Source of the DNA: Ampelomyces quisqualis | Lineage: Eukaryota; Ascomycota; Dothideomycetes; Pleosporales; Phaeosphaeriaceae | Reading direction: 5' to 3' | NCBI GenBank assembly: GCA_018398575.1 | Contig: JAGTXZ010000002.1 | Location: 2,420,501 to 2,484,500 of the forward strand | DNA: 64,000 nucleotides | Shown here: piece by piece, positions 12,751 through 24,935 of the stretch | How the letters are laid out: each line of letters opens with the position of its first letter | How positions within the stretch are numbered: position 1 is the stretch's first letter | The notes under the pieces: generated by a model | What the model was told of the DNA's origin: nothing | What the model saw: only the letters and a program-made list of their open reading frames with translations | Database searches by the model: none | Made by a program: the position numbers and the translations under genes

Positions 12751-13367
12751 CTTATACTTGTTGTTGCGTTTCTATAACGCGCGTATTATACAATATGTTA
12801 CGCGTAACAGTTAAGAATAGTGCAGGCAAGTATAAGGATAGTAGAATAGCTACAGCTTAGTTAGTATATATAGGTATACTTATGTTATATACTTACTTAT
12901 AATAGTGTTATAATATATAGCGTAGTGTAGTAAACGTAATATAGAAAATTACGTATATTTGCGTTATAGTACTATTATTATTGTTATATAGTTATAGTGC
13001 GTTTGTAGTAGTAACGCAGTATTATATAGTTATAGTAGTAGGTTAAATTATAAGTGCAAGTAAAAGTAAGTAGAGTTTTGTCTTAGTATTGTATAGCCTT
13101 TTACCTAGCGCTAACGCGTTGTGTTATATCTTTAAGGTAAGTAAACGTATATTCTAAAGAGGTGCCTCTTACTATGTATTATTCTTAGTGCAGCACTATA
13201 CAGTACTGTATAGCACTTTATAGCACTAAGCAAAATTCTTACTTTTTAGGTTTTTGCATTATAGTATAGGTAACTTACCTCTTGTATATTATAGTAGTAG
13301 CACTCTCTTTAGTCTAGCAAGTAAACTTAGCTAAACCTACTAGTGCTATTATAGTAGACAGGTTATA

Positions 13368-13497
13368 CTAAAACCTTAGTTCTCTTATAGTAGTACTATA
13401 CTCTACTATCTAGTGTACTACCTTATTCTAATGTCTATAGCTCTATATAGTATAATAATGTTTGTTAAACACTTATTACTCTATTCTAAGTAGCTAG
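13368..13497. other. N1-only segment, left part (241 bp in total)
   Basis: N2 joins the flanking sequences directly at about 27873-27877. In N1 an extra 130 bp lie here and 111 bp at 39370-39480, after removal of S. S therefore entered this segment. It is either a small insertion (MITE-like) in N1 or a deletion in N2. No clear terminal inverted repeat or duplication was seen, so the cause is open. Confidence 0.6.
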
Positions 13498-13797
13498 TGT
13501 AACAACGCAGGTAGGTACAGGTATTAGAATTAAATTAGATATATATTAGAGGCATATAGAAGTGCGTATTGTATCAGAGATTCTAGATTGGCTATATACC
13601 TATAGGTCTTGTATAAAAGGATAAGAAAAACTTGTCTTCTATCTAATGTAATAGGCTTATATTTATAGTTAAGGTAGCAACTAAGTTAGAGCTAATTTAG
13701 AGCACTTTTAGTGCTGCTTCTACTATCTCTTGCATAATCTGTTACTAAGCCTTTATAGAGTATTAGATGTAATATGTATTTGCATATACCTGTTACA
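13498..13797 (-). repeat. LTR of element S (3' LTR by orientation)
   Basis: This 300-bp LTR begins TGTAACAACG and ends CCTGTTACA. It matches 39065-39364 in the same direction. The 5-bp GCTAG before it (13493-13497) is repeated after the other LTR (39365-39369). On the minus strand a purine tract (AAGAAAGAAGG, opposite 13801-13811) abuts this LTR, as a polypurine tract would at the 3' end. The two LTRs differ at scattered transitions. Confidence 0.9.
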
Positions 13798-13815
13798 TTA
13801 CCTTCTTTCTTAAAA
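13798..13815 (-). other. Polypurine tract of S
   Basis: Reading the minus strand, GAAAGAAGGTAA runs directly into the LTR. A purine run just upstream of the 3' LTR primes plus-strand DNA synthesis in LTR retrotransposons. It fixes the orientation of S as minus, in agreement with its coding strand. Confidence 0.65.
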
Positions 13816-14079
13816 TTAATAGCTTCTATTAATTAGGTCTGTATTAGTGTGCTTTTAGATACCTTCTAAAATTTTTGAAAAGTCTTATTTACCTTAACTT
13901 TAGATTTCTAATAACGCGTTATAGCTGTTTATTTTTGTTTTACTTAGTGCAGCAGCGCGTTTATTATCTTAACTTTACCTAGAGTTTTTAAAGTATATAT
14001 ATAAGGCTAGCTCTTAGTATACTACTTTGTTACACTTTCTCTCTATACGTTTGTATACCTACAGCTATTTAACTACCCT

Positions 14080-14368
14080 TCTAATTTGATTACTAGCTAA
14101 CTATTTTGCAGATACATACAATACCTATTTCTATCCCTTCTAGAGCTTATCTTCTAGCCTATTAGGTTATTTACCTACAGGCTGCAAGAGCTTTTGCTTG
14201 CAGCTAGTTTAATATTAAGTTTAGATTCTATTTAAATCTCTTTAAGAAGTGTGCATATTATACGCTCTTAAATAAGAAGTGTTACCTAGTTCCTTTATAT
14301 GCAGGCTAGAAGTATAATAGCTTCTCTAAGGCCCTTAACTGCAGGTTTACTACTCTAGGTAGAGACAA
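14080..14368 (+). pseudogene. Antisense accessory ORF of S, N-terminal part (CX2CX6C motif)
   Basis: This plus-strand frame lies antisense to S gag-pol. It reads P-I-S-I-P-S-R-A-Y-L at about 14130, then K-K-C-A-Y-Y-T-L-L-N-K-K-C near 14250-14290. Restoring one RIP-type change (Tyr from TGT/TGC) gives C-x2-C-x6-C, the spacing of the first half of a fungal Zn(II)2Cys6 cluster. The frame is interrupted by N2 after codon GAC and resumes at 33107. Removing N2 and one AA copy leaves it in phase. Start codon unknown. Function unknown; a DNA- or RNA-binding accessory protein is only a guess. Confidence 0.55.
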
Positions 14369-14379
14369 CGTTAGGAAAA
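14367..14379 (+). repeat. N2 left TIR (E2) with AA duplication
   Basis: AA (14367-14368) then CGTTAGGAAAA (14369-14379). E2 continues through aagatttgtctggttagcc, which is shared with the right end of N1 in reverse. AA recurs after the other end of N2 (33107-33108). The in-frame healing of the interrupted S ORF supports a 2-bp AA duplication. Confidence 0.85.
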
Positions 14380-14479
14380 ATTAAGATTTGTCTGGTTAGC
14401 CTAGTCGCGGCAACCCGCGGCTGCCTAACAGTAATACTGTCTACTAGATAATTTGCTAAAGTTGCCCTACTTACTTCTA

Positions 14480-14580
14480 GTTGCTAGCAACCTAACAGCA
14501 ACCTAATAGCAAATTACCTATGTTACCTACGTTACCTGTGTTACTAGTATTGCTAGTGTTACTAGTGTTACCAGATTTAA
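14480..14580. repeat. Subterminal 9-bp repeats of N2 E2 end
   Basis: Repeated motif of the type gttacctgt / gttactagt, about eight imperfect copies. The matching zone in N1 is at 52810-52895 (gcaacacta repeats). Related gcaacattagtaacacta words lie at both E1 ends (8330-8355; 33063-33085). Short subterminal repeats that bind transposase are typical of CACTA-type elements. Confidence 0.6.
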
Positions 14581-14879
14581 TAGTTAAGAACTGTTAAGTA
14601 CTATAGCACTAGTAGAACTATATACTGCAGCTAGCTGCCTGTGTCTTTATACTCTTATAGCGTAGGCTAACTAAGCTAGTCTCTCTTGTCTAGTTATATA
14701 GGCTTTTTAATTAAATATAGCATAGACAAATTACACTCTTTTAAAAGTAGGCTAGCCTAGATACAGCTACTAGGCTTAACGTCCTGTAAAGCATGCGTTA
14801 GTAGGTACACAACGCGCTCTATGTATAGAAGGCTGTAATAGCTGCTGCTACTTGCAGAGCAGTAATTATCTTACTAGTT

Positions 14880-17000
14880 AGTTATATTAGAATTAGGTGC
14901 TGTATCTGCTAGTGCTGCACTGTCTACTATAGTAGTCTATACTATTGCGTTATATTAAGGCTAACCTAACAGTATTTACGCGTTATACTAGTAAAAGTAT
15001 ATCTAGTTTTTATAACATTTGCGTTGCTTACTATTTATAACTACTTAATTATACTCTATTTCTTCTTTATACTATTGTACTAACCTATTACACTTGTCTA
15101 GTTCTAGTTACTATTCTTCTTTAGTTAAAGTAATTACGTTAAGTATATTGCCTTTAATTATAATATTATAGGCCTGCGTTACAAATTCTTTCTATGCGTC
15201 TTCTGCTATAATACTCTAGCTACCTCTATAGTTCTTAAACTACAGCTGTTTATCTGCCTTATAAAAGTATTCTAGTACAAGTTTATCTATATGTTTATAC
15301 TTTTCTAGCAAAATATCTTTTACCTTACTTAATACTTTACGCACGCATACATAAACAGTATTCTATGCAAGTTATTATATATTGCATTACGTTTAGACCT
15401 ACTTATATTGTTAGTGTCTCTGTGTAGGACTTTCTTCTTCTCTCTAACGTCCTCCTCTTTATTCTTTTCTATTAAGCAGTTTGCCTTCTTCTTCTCTTTG
15501 TTGTTATAATTGTCTATAAGCGCATTATAGCAATCTTACTCTTCTTCTATATAGTTAGCTAGGATATTATCTATATTATTGTTATAGGTATTCTTTAGCA
15601 CTAAAACATTAGCCCTATTGTTCTTTTGTTAGTTTATGTATACAGTAATATCTTATTATATATTATTCTATATAAGAATCTATTAAATGCCTCCTAAGCT
15701 CTTCTATTTTTTGCAAATAGTATTAAAGTAGTCTACTTTCTGTTAGCTAATGCTATGTGTAGAACTTGCAATATACCTTCTATAGTATATCTATAGAAGA
15801 GTATAGTTTTCCTAGTGCTGTTGTTATTAAATTCCCTTATTGCATTAAATATAACTAAGCCTATTAGTGCTACTATATTTGCACTTAGTTTATTAAACTT
15901 CTCTTAATTTCTAGTTATTGCAGCAATGCTCTATTTCCTGTTATTATAGAATAACTATGCTATTACTGCTGCAAGACTAGGGTTTAGAAATCTAGTAGAT
16001 TTAGGCTGTCTTTAGTTAGCTAGTATAGCTTTTTTAGAGGTGTACTTGTATTCTTTAAGTCTTATAGTAAGTAAACAAAGTCTTTAAGCAGTTTACTAGG
16101 CTTAAGAACCTATCTATCTAAGTAGTTTAATATATAGGCACTAGTAATTTTTAGTTATCTTTGCTTTATTACGTAAGTCTGCAAGTTACTATATATGTCT
16201 AGCATCTAGGCGCTTACTATTAGCTACTGTCCTTAGCAGGCTGCAACAGTACCTATATAGCAGGCAGCTTCTTTGTATAGTATTAAGCTAATATGCAATT
16301 AAACTAATAACAGCAGAGTATTCTATACTTCTATCTAAGCGTCTAGCAGTATTTAGGCGTATATATGCCTGCGTGTATTAAGCTATAGTGTTATTACTAT
16401 ACTGCATAGCGTCTTTCTATTGTTAGTAAGTAGTTGCGTTACTAGGATAACTCTTACCTTCTTTAGTGTAGTCTTGTTTTCTAGTAATACACTTTCCTTT
16501 ACCTAGCGTTTTTCTTTCCTCTATAGTAGTAACCTAAATAGGTCTATACTAAATAAGAAGGGTTGCAACTCTATAACAGTTAGAACTACTTAATTATATA
16601 CAATAAGGCATCTTCCTATAATGTAACAGCCTTAAGTCTAATAGTAGTTCTTTTTTAACTACTAATATTTTCTATATATTAGTCCTATAGGTTTTTAGTT
16701 TATATTAGCTTGTTGTACTTATACTACTACTACGTCTAGATTTTTCTTGTTAACAAGCAAGTAAGGCTGCAGATCTAAAAGTATATAGTATTTAATCTCT
16801 AGGCTATCTTATTAAGTAACTTTTTAGTTAGACTAGTGTAGTAGTTAGTTATACTTCTATTTTAATCTTAGAGTTAAGGCTTAAGGATAGTAGCGTTAGA
16901 GTCTAGATAGTTTTTAGTTTCTGCAGCGTCTTAGTTTTTAGTATGTTAGTTCTAGAGTTACATCTCCTAAGAGCCTAACCTTTACACTATTATCTGTTAG
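14880..17000 (-). pseudogene. N2 copy of cargo gene X3 (function unknown)
   Basis: Reverse counterpart of the N1 plus-strand reading at 50420-52520, where the protein is described. Coding-like character is judged from long stretches broken only by TAG/TAA and from the two-copy agreement. It is the gene closest to the E2 end and reads towards it. Confidence 0.45.
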
Positions 17001-17269
17001 CGCTTGTTTTAGCGCTTGTTTAAATAGAGATATAGTGTGCTGCTAATATTACTTAAATTTACTACTTAGTATAGAGTATACAAAGTAAGCGCTTACTCTT
17101 TAAATATTAAAGAACTATTAGTAAGAGTAGTAGAAGTAAGCAATATATATAGCGCAATAGAGTTTTTACTTTGCAAGTATAAGTAGGGTTTTTGTAACAC
17201 ATACAGTCTAATATTGCCTTAAATTCTGCTAGAGCATAGTAGTTAGGCTATTTAATTAGATAGCTTCTT

Positions 17270-17630
17270 GTTCTTAACTGCGTGCTAGCGTATATAATAG
17301 TTGTCTACTGTTAGCATAAATAGTTATGCGCGCAATACAAGTAATTAGGCTCTCTTTTATCTTTAACTGTGTGCTAGCGTATATAACAGTTGTCTACTAT
17401 TAGCATAAATAGTTGTGCGCGTAATATAAGTAATTAGGTGCTTTTTTGTCTTTAACTAAATGTTAGCGTATATAATAGTTGTCTACTGTTAGCATAAATA
17501 GTAGTGTGCGCAATACAGGTAATTAGGTATCTTCTTAGCCTCTTGTTCTTTACTAAATATTAGCGTATATAATAGTTGTCTACTATTAGCATAAATAGTT
17601 ATGCGCGCAATATAAGCAATCTAGTAGCCC
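17270..17630. repeat. 89-bp tandem array in N2 (four units)
   Basis: The units begin near gctagcgtatataa at 17284, 17373, 17462 and about 17559. Three spacings are 89, 89 and 97 bp, the last stretched by a short insertion. The core is tagttgtctactgttagcat plus a gcgcgcaat box. The mirror array in N1 is at 49785-50145. Because 89 is not a multiple of three, the array would shift a frame reading through it. Confidence 0.85.
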
Positions 17631-17639
17631 TGCACGTAG

Positions 17640-18720
17640 AAAACTATTTACCTAGTAAGTTATTAGTATAGATCTAGTATGCTACTATACTAGTTATATT
17701 TATAGTTTAATTGTAAATAACACTTAGTATATCTTTAATACAACTGTCTCTTGTAATGCGCTGTGCTAGCGTGCCTTTATAGATATCTATATTTACGCCT
17801 ATTTATCTCTCTCCTTTGTGTAGTAATATATGCTGTTGCATTTACTTTTAAAGCCTAATTTGTGCTCTAATATCTGTATAAACAAATTATAATTAAGGTT
17901 ATTAATATACTTATCTATTGCTAGTAGGTTATAGTGTGCATATAACAGCTAGTTTGTTCTAATAAGAGTATGCTTGTTTCTAGTTGCGTTTAATACTAAT
18001 ATAGTTGTTATATTAGGAGTAATTTGTGTTATACTTAACTCTTTGTTAACTGTTTTTATTATTTTTCTATACAGGTTTTTATCTAGCAAAGCTTGCTCTT
18101 AATTGTTATTTAGTTTAGTTTTGTTCTGTTATAAGCGTATCTGTTAGGCTGCGTTATAGTTAGATTAGATAGCAAAGTGTATAATTGTTTAGATAAAGTA
18201 ACTGTTAGCTGCGTTCTATAGTAGTCTGTTCTGTTATAATGCAATTACTCTTGTAATTTGCTATAAGTGTTCTTTTGCTATAGTTGTCTATAAAGAACAG
18301 CCTAGTATCTTTTGCCTTCTTATCTCTTGTTCTACATTAGAGTATATTAAGTTATATTCTTTTACTATTAGTTGCATTATATTGCATATGCTATCTTTTA
18401 ACAATTGTGTCTAGTGTTACTACAGTAGTGCTATTCTTCTGTCTGTACTAACTAGCAATTCTAGGTAACTGTTGTAATATCTCTATAATACTTGCGTACG
18501 TAGATAAGAGTTACTATTATTACGCGTTTGTAGTAGTATATAGTGTATAGTAAAGAGGTTGCGTTAGCAGCCTTACGCTACAGTCTTGTATTATAGCGCT
18601 TATTATATTAATAGGTTTGCGTTCTATTAAGTAGGCTAAAGTAATAGTAGAGCTATTATTAGATATATAATTCTATTTACTATGTCTAACGCTATATACT
18701 AGTTGTCTTGCTACACTTAC
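17640..18720 (-). pseudogene. N2 copy of cargo gene X2 (function unknown)
   Basis: Reverse counterpart of the N1 reading at 48680-49790. It lies directly downstream of the Plavaka-like gene on the same strand, so it may be a separate gene or an extension of that protein. No motif recognised. Confidence 0.4.
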
Positions 18721-18739
18721 TTCTATTTATAATTCTATA

Positions 18740-21100
18740 CTATATATATCTAGTCTTAATTAAACGTAAAAGAATATAGTCTATTATATTTGTTTTAATT
18801 AATGTAATTATTTATATAATAAGAAACAGAGACTTTATTATTAAGTGTAAGTAGATCCTTTAGTACTAAGTATATAAGGTAAATAACAGTTGTTATGTTA
18901 TATACTTTAAATGCTTGTAATGTGCGTTACTTAGTCTTTATACTATATGTGCAGCAGCGCACGCTTAGTATTCTTATTATATTATTAATTTAACTATTAT
19001 TGTTAAACGCTATAACCTTACAGAAGGCACTTATATACTTATATTTCTTTTTATCCTTATCTTAGTGTTTGTTATTAATAAATGTAAGTATTAGGTGCAC
19101 TTAAGCTGTAGCTCTACTGTTTGCAATAGTCTAAGATAGTTACGTATAGTCTTTATATTTAAACTCTTGTACCTATACGTAATCTTTGCGCTATTTTTTA
19201 GTTCTATACTAGTTAGGCGCATATTGCACAATGTCTTCTTTGTAATATTTAGGGTTGTTATAGCGTTTGCCTAATAGCCTTAAGTATCTTATAAAAGAGT
19301 GTATTTTTACATTTATTCTGTTTACCTAGTAAAAGTTAGGGTTTTGTCTATCTTTATTATATAGAGTAACAAGGCAGCTGGTTACCTTTTAACAGTAGTA
19401 TTAGACAAATACTGCAGTAGCATGTGTAAAGTCTAGCAACGTAATATGTGCAGTAACCTTACTAAGAGGCAGTATAATAGAATTTAGTAATATGCCTAGT
19501 ATAGACTATCTAAGTTGTTTAAATAGTATTGCTGTTAATACGCTTGTAGTAAAGGTGTGCTTGCACTAGTTAGTAGTAGTGCACTATTAACTTTAGTCTA
19601 TGACTGTCTTGTATTTAAACGCTATAAGCGCAAGCTATCTAGAGTTATAGAAGTAGATCTGCGCAAGAAAATCTCTCTTGTTTGTTATTAGGTAGAATTA
19701 TTTTACTATTGTAATATAGTAGGCCTTACTATTTATTCTAGTGTATATGCTATTAAGAGCTCTATATATATAGATATTGTTAATAATATAGGTTAGCGCG
19801 TACTATTTAGAGTAGTTAAAATTCTTTTCTTCTCTTTGCGTCTGTCTAAAAGGTTAAAACTCTTCTTTTAGAATATCTATTTGTTTAATAGCTAACAATA
19901 TATACTCTAACGTATTTTTATTATAACTCTTGTATTGTAAGAGTACTAGTAGATTGTACGCAGCCTAGATAAAATGCAACGCGTATAGTGCCTTAGTTGC
20001 TAGCAGAAGAGACACTACTGCTACAAATTAGCAAATTACTACTTTTTGTTCTGCGCTAGTCTACTACAACACTTCTGTAAAAGCCCTCTTGTTATTAAAC
20101 TGTTTTAGTCTAGTGTTATGCTTAACCTAGTAAAACCTTTTATTTAACTAAGCACAGCTGTTATCTTCTGCTACTAGAACTGCAGTAGTATTCTAGCCTT
20201 TCTTTTGTCTAGAGTGTATGTCTATTAGCATATCTTTTATAAATTCTAATATCTTTATAACTAACCTCTTAAGCAGTAGATATAATATATCTATAGCTAA
20301 TAACTTATATATATTAAAGTTATAGTAATTCTAGCTAAAGTACTCTACTAAATAAATGTAATCCTTATGTCCTTTATTAAGACAATAACTCTGTTACAAG
20401 CGTATATACTATTTTGTTTGCTATAGATATTTATTGTATAAGTTTTCTTATTTGTCTAGTAGTACTATATATTAAGTATAGTGTCTATTTTTCTTTACAC
20501 TTATTAGTAGCACTTACTCTTTATAGTTAGCTAAAATTGCATAAATAGTTAGGTAACACTATTGCGTTTGTTAGTTAGCACACTCTAGCTGTATACTGTA
20601 TTTAGTAGCTTCTTTAAGTGCTGCAGTTGCTAGTTAGCGTCTGTCTTCTACAGTAACTCTCTGTTATTAACGCTATAGTTAGTACTTACGTAACAACAGT
20701 TTGCTTATATAGTAATAATATACTTTACTCTTTAGAATAGGATCTAAGAGCTTAGCTATTAGGATAAATCTAGCTAGTAGTGTCTTAGGTGTTGTTCTGC
20801 GTTGTTGTACCTTATAGTTAAGATTCTTAATAGTAATATATATTAGCTATGCTGCTACGTTACTAGACATTATAGATAACTATGTTTTGTCTACTGCTAG
20901 TATAACTAGCATAAGAGTTGTACTATCTAGCAAGTGCTGTTATATTAACTACTACTAATTCTCTAAGTATAGTTTATAATACACTCTTATAGGTTTGTTA
21001 GGCGTACTTATAAAAGAACAGCTAGGTGCGTAAACTATCTTGTTAGCAAATAGGTAATAACTAAGTATAAAGGCAATTTGTAATATAATATCTTAGTATA
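18740..21100 (-). pseudogene. N2 copy of Plavaka-like transposase
   Basis: Reverse counterpart of the N1 gene at 46300-48650, which I used to read the motifs (see that entry). The plus-strand open stretch at 21253-21441 is an antisense shadow upstream of this copy. The two copies differ at many transitions, so an alignment would recover much of the ancestral protein. In N2 this gene points towards the E2 end. Confidence 0.65.
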
Positions 21101-22740
21101 TAAATTTATATTAGTTAGGTTAGAGGTTTAGTAACCTAGATGTAATTACTACATTCTCTTATATCTATACGTTATCTTATAGCCTAGATTAAATGTTTAA
21201 CATAGCCTGCTGCTACTAGCGCCTTAATTAGAACTGCAGCTGTAAATATAGCTTGTGTAGCTATATATTAGTAAAGAGGCTGTTAACGTTACCTAATGTA
21301 CATTTTATCCTTTGTAGCTACAATATAAACGCTAGTGCAAAAAGAGAACTAAAGGGCCCTGCTATATTATTCTTATTAGTATTAGCACGCGTATACTATT
21401 TAGCTACGTGTAGCCTACTACTTTACGTCTACTATTCTTAAACTAAAGAGTTTGCTAGCGTGCTGTCTACTTACTATCTTAAACAGCTTGTCTTATCCTT
21501 ATATAGACACTAATATTAGGCCTATCTACTCTATTACTTTATATTTAGCTAGAGTGTAGTTGTGTTTATATAAGGTGTTACTGTATAAAGCAAGTGCTGC
21601 GTTGTCTAGAGTAGTATCTATTGCGTTATAGCTATTAGGGCTGTGCTATTATATTATAGTGTTAGGAGTTATAACTAGCGTATTATTAAATAGCAGGTAG
21701 CAACGCGTCTAGTATTAAGCACTATGTTTAATAAGTCCTGCGTACATCTTAGTGTAAAAGCTACACAGTATATATATACAATCTATTACTAATTTGTTTA
21801 TATATAACTCTGTAGTTTAGATGTAAGAAGACTAAGTATATAAAAATAGTATTAATATTAGTTACGTAGTGTTAAGGTAGTTACTAGCAGCATCTATCTT
21901 GTGCTGTATAGTCTATTGTCTATAGTAGTCTACTAAAGTCTACTGTAGCTAACAGTTACCTAACCTGTGTACAGAACTATACTAATAGTTATAGGCGCAA
22001 CAACTAATATTTTTCTTTTCTTTAATATTCCTTATTACTCTAACAACTGTTACGTTATTACACTAGAGCTTACTTGTTAACAACTAGATTAGTTAGGCTA
22101 GCTAATACAGCTTAATAAAGATTAATATTAATAATAATTCTTATGCTAAAAAAAATTAATACTCTAGAATAAATAAGTTACTGCGCGTTTAGAATATATA
22201 TAGTAGAACCTAAACACCTAAAAAGGTAAGTATACCTGCAAGTAGACACGTACAAGGTTTAAAAGTATAAAAAAAATAGACTAGTAGCTTTAGCAGCCTA
22301 ATATACAACTTGTACTAAGGTAGCTAGGCTTAGTACAGATAGAAGCAGGTAGAATAGTGTACTATATATACTATAGGTAAGACTAGTAACAGGCGTAGGC
22401 AATTACTTAATAGTAAGAAATAATAAGTATAATTTATATACAGTGTTAACTAATATTCTAAGCAGCTAGTATATTTAATCTTTTCTAGTTTTTAAATGCC
22501 TGCAGATCTAATTTATATTCTTTCTCTAGCACAGTATAGGATAGTTATCTACTAGAGACTACTGTTCTAACTTACTCTAATGTGCAAATATAATAGAAGC
22601 TAAATAGTAACAAAGACTATTAATAAACTGCTATATATTAAACGCATCTATGTGCTGCTTACTCTTAAACTATTAGCGCTAATAGAGTATATAATAGCCT
22701 TACTAGCTAGCTACTCTTTACCTCTTGCTATATATATGTT
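21100..22740. other. N2 region upstream of Plavaka-like gene
   Basis: Mirrors N1 44660-46300. On the minus strand (plus in N1) there are coding-like stretches that could be the N-terminal part of the Plavaka-like protein, but I could not place a Cys2His2 finger or a start. Otherwise I see nothing definable here. Confidence 0.35.
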
Positions 22741-22744
22741 TTCC

Positions 22745-23045
22745 TAACTTTAAAACTAGAGATAAATTTACCTATATGTCTCTAGTCTTAGGGTTAAAGT
22801 AACAGTCTTTTGTTAAAATATATATAGAACCTAGTGTTATTTTTATCTATTATACACTTGCGCCTCCTTATACTTCTCTAACCTTAAAACTAGAGATACA
22901 TTTACTTATGTGTCTCTAGTCTTAGAGTTAAGGTAACAGTCTTTTGTTAAAACATACATAGAACTTAGTGTTATTCTTATTTATTATACACTTGCGCCTC
23001 TTTACACTTTTCTAACCTTAAAACTAGAGATAAATTTACTTATAT
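22745..23045. repeat. 134-bp tandem array in N2 (about 2.3 units)
   Basis: The phrase aaaactagagata recurs at 22752, 22886 and 23020, a spacing of 134 bp. Each unit also has a second, inverted-looking ctctagtctta and a tatacacttgcgcctc box. N1 carries about 3.5 units at 44170-44660, one more than N2. Confidence 0.85.
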
Positions 23046-23324
23046 GCTTATATATACAGCTACTTCTTAACACGTAACTTATACTCTTAATTTAATATTA
23101 CTGTCTTTGTATATATAATCCTTATAAGTCTAAAAAACTTAATCTTTTATTATATTTTTATTCTTATAAAACTAAAACTATACTTATTACGTCTATATGT
23201 TTATATAGTTTAAAAATCTAGAACTAAGCTTTACTATGTTGTTAGTACTACACCTGCGCTACTTCTTAGCCTACTAGTATAAAAGTAAATTAATGTCTTA
23301 AATAGACTCTTTAGTAGCTGTTTA

Positions 23325-23965
23325 GATGTTGTAGCTTAACTAAGATACCTTATAACGTGTTTAACAACAAGAATCTCTATAATAACAGCTATAATAGCAT
23401 TCTAGAGCGCACATTAACAACCTAGCCTAACTTAAGAGCGCTATTGTTGCAACAACTTTATTATATTCTGTAACACTATTACTTAACTAAGATACCTTAT
23501 AGCGTGTTTAAAAGCAAGGATCTCTATAACAATAGCTATAATAGTATTCTAATACGCATATTAACAACTTAGCTTAACTTAAGAGCGCTATTATTGCAAT
23601 AACTTTGTTATGTCTTGCAATACTATTACTTAACTAAGATACTTTATAGCGTGTTTAAAAGCAAGGATCTTTACAACAATAGCTATAATAGCATTCTAGT
23701 CTGTATATTAACAACTTAGCCTAACTTAAGAGTGCTGTTGTTATAATAACTTTGTTATGTCCTACAATACTATTACTTAACTAAGATACCTTATAGCGTG
23801 TTTAAAAGCAAGAATCTCTATAATAATAACTATAATAGTATCCTAGTGCGTACATTAACAACTTAGCCTAACTTAAGAGCGCTATTGTTATAATAACTTT
23901 GTTATATCCTGCAATATATATTAATAACTTAGCCTAACTTAAGAACGCAATTCTTATACTATTAG
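23325..23965. repeat. 147-bp tandem array in N2 (about 4.3 units)
   Basis: The phrase taagatacctta recurs at 23341, 23488, 23635 and 23782, a spacing of 147 bp, followed by a partial unit to about 23965. Each unit includes aacttagcctaacttaag. N1 has only three full units (43385-43830). Confidence 0.88.
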
Positions 23966-24554
23966 GTAACTAGAAGATATTAGAGATATAACTATAATTT
24001 ACATGCTTTTGTCTATATATTATTATAGGCAAAAATTAAGAATAATGTAGAGTTGCAGTTGTTTATTAGGATATCTCTATCTTAGCACTCTTATTAGGCA
24101 CTTTAACAGCAAAGCCTACCTAAGCAGCTGCAACCTCTTTTATACTATATATAATACATTTCTGTTAGACTCTATAAGCAGCAATCTAACGTCTAGATAT
24201 TAAGATATTCTAACTATAACTTATATAACATTAAGTCTCTTATTGTTACTAAGCTTTATTACAGCTTTAAGAACTTCTATTAACGTAAAGAAGTTACGCG
24301 CATTAAACTTATCTACACTAAGATACTACTAGCTAGTAATAAAAAGGATACTTACTACGCTAGTAGGCATAACTAAGACTTTAAAGAACACCTGTATAAA
24401 TTAAAATAATAAGCTTACATTTGTTTGTCTTAGAGACACTTAGTAGAGAAGAATATATATAAGAGGTAACGCGTAATACTTTATAAATCTTATATATAGT
24501 ATATAAGGCAGTAAATACTTTAAATACATTAATCTTTACAATTAGGCTTTTCTA

Positions 24555-24935
24555 ACAACTAGCAGCTACAGTTGCGTTGCACTATTAGCAACTTTTATCT
24601 ACTAAAGAATACTACTAGTGCTGTACGCTACCTACTACTATAGTAGGCTCTTTTAACAACTAGCGGCTACAGTTGCGTTGCACTGTTAGCAACTATTGTC
24701 TACTAGAGAATACTACTAGTGCTGTACGCAACTTACTACTATAGTAGGCTCTTTTAACTACTAGCAGCTATAGTTGCGTTGCACTATTAGTAACTGTTAT
24801 TTACTAGAGAATACTACTAGTGCTGCACGCAACCTACTACTACAGCAGGCTCTTTTAATAACTAGCAGCTACAGTTGCGTTGCACTATCTATAACTGTTG
24901 TCTACTAGAAAGTACTATTAGCGTTAATTGCAAGC
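24555..24935. repeat. 101-bp tandem array in N2 (four units)
   Basis: The phrase agcagctacagttgcgttgc recurs at 24561, 24662, 24763 and 24864. Each unit holds tactactatagtaggct. N1 has four matching units at 42440-42820. The array lies just upstream of the Fot1/pogo-like gene and may cover its promoter. Confidence 0.88.

Larger units (their letters stand above)
8303..13497 (+). mobile_element. Giant DNA transposon N, copy N1, left segment (E1 end)
   Basis: Begins CGTTAGGAAAACACAACG directly after the duplicated TA at 8301-8302. It matches N2 in reverse from 33106 down to about 27877. N1 is interrupted at 13497 by element S, and its other segment is 39370-53032. Together they give about 18.86 kb, close to the 18738 bp of N2. 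The segment carries the mirror of cargo gene X4 on the minus strand. Its last 130 bp (13368-13497) are absent from N2. Confidence 0.85.
13498..14368 (-). mobile_element. Chromodomain Ty3/Gypsy element S, left segment
   Basis: 3' part of S: the LTR and polypurine tract, then the downstream region that carries the antisense ORF on the plus strand. N2 cuts it after 14368. S resumes at 33107 and runs to 39364, giving about 7.1 kb in all without N2, a usual Ty3/Gypsy length. It sits in the N1-only segment with the 5-bp duplication GCTAG. Confidence 0.85.

Noticed and set aside
17270..17630. CRISPR-like array
   Set aside because: The 89-bp units are contiguous tandem repeats without unique spacers, inside a eukaryotic-type transposon.
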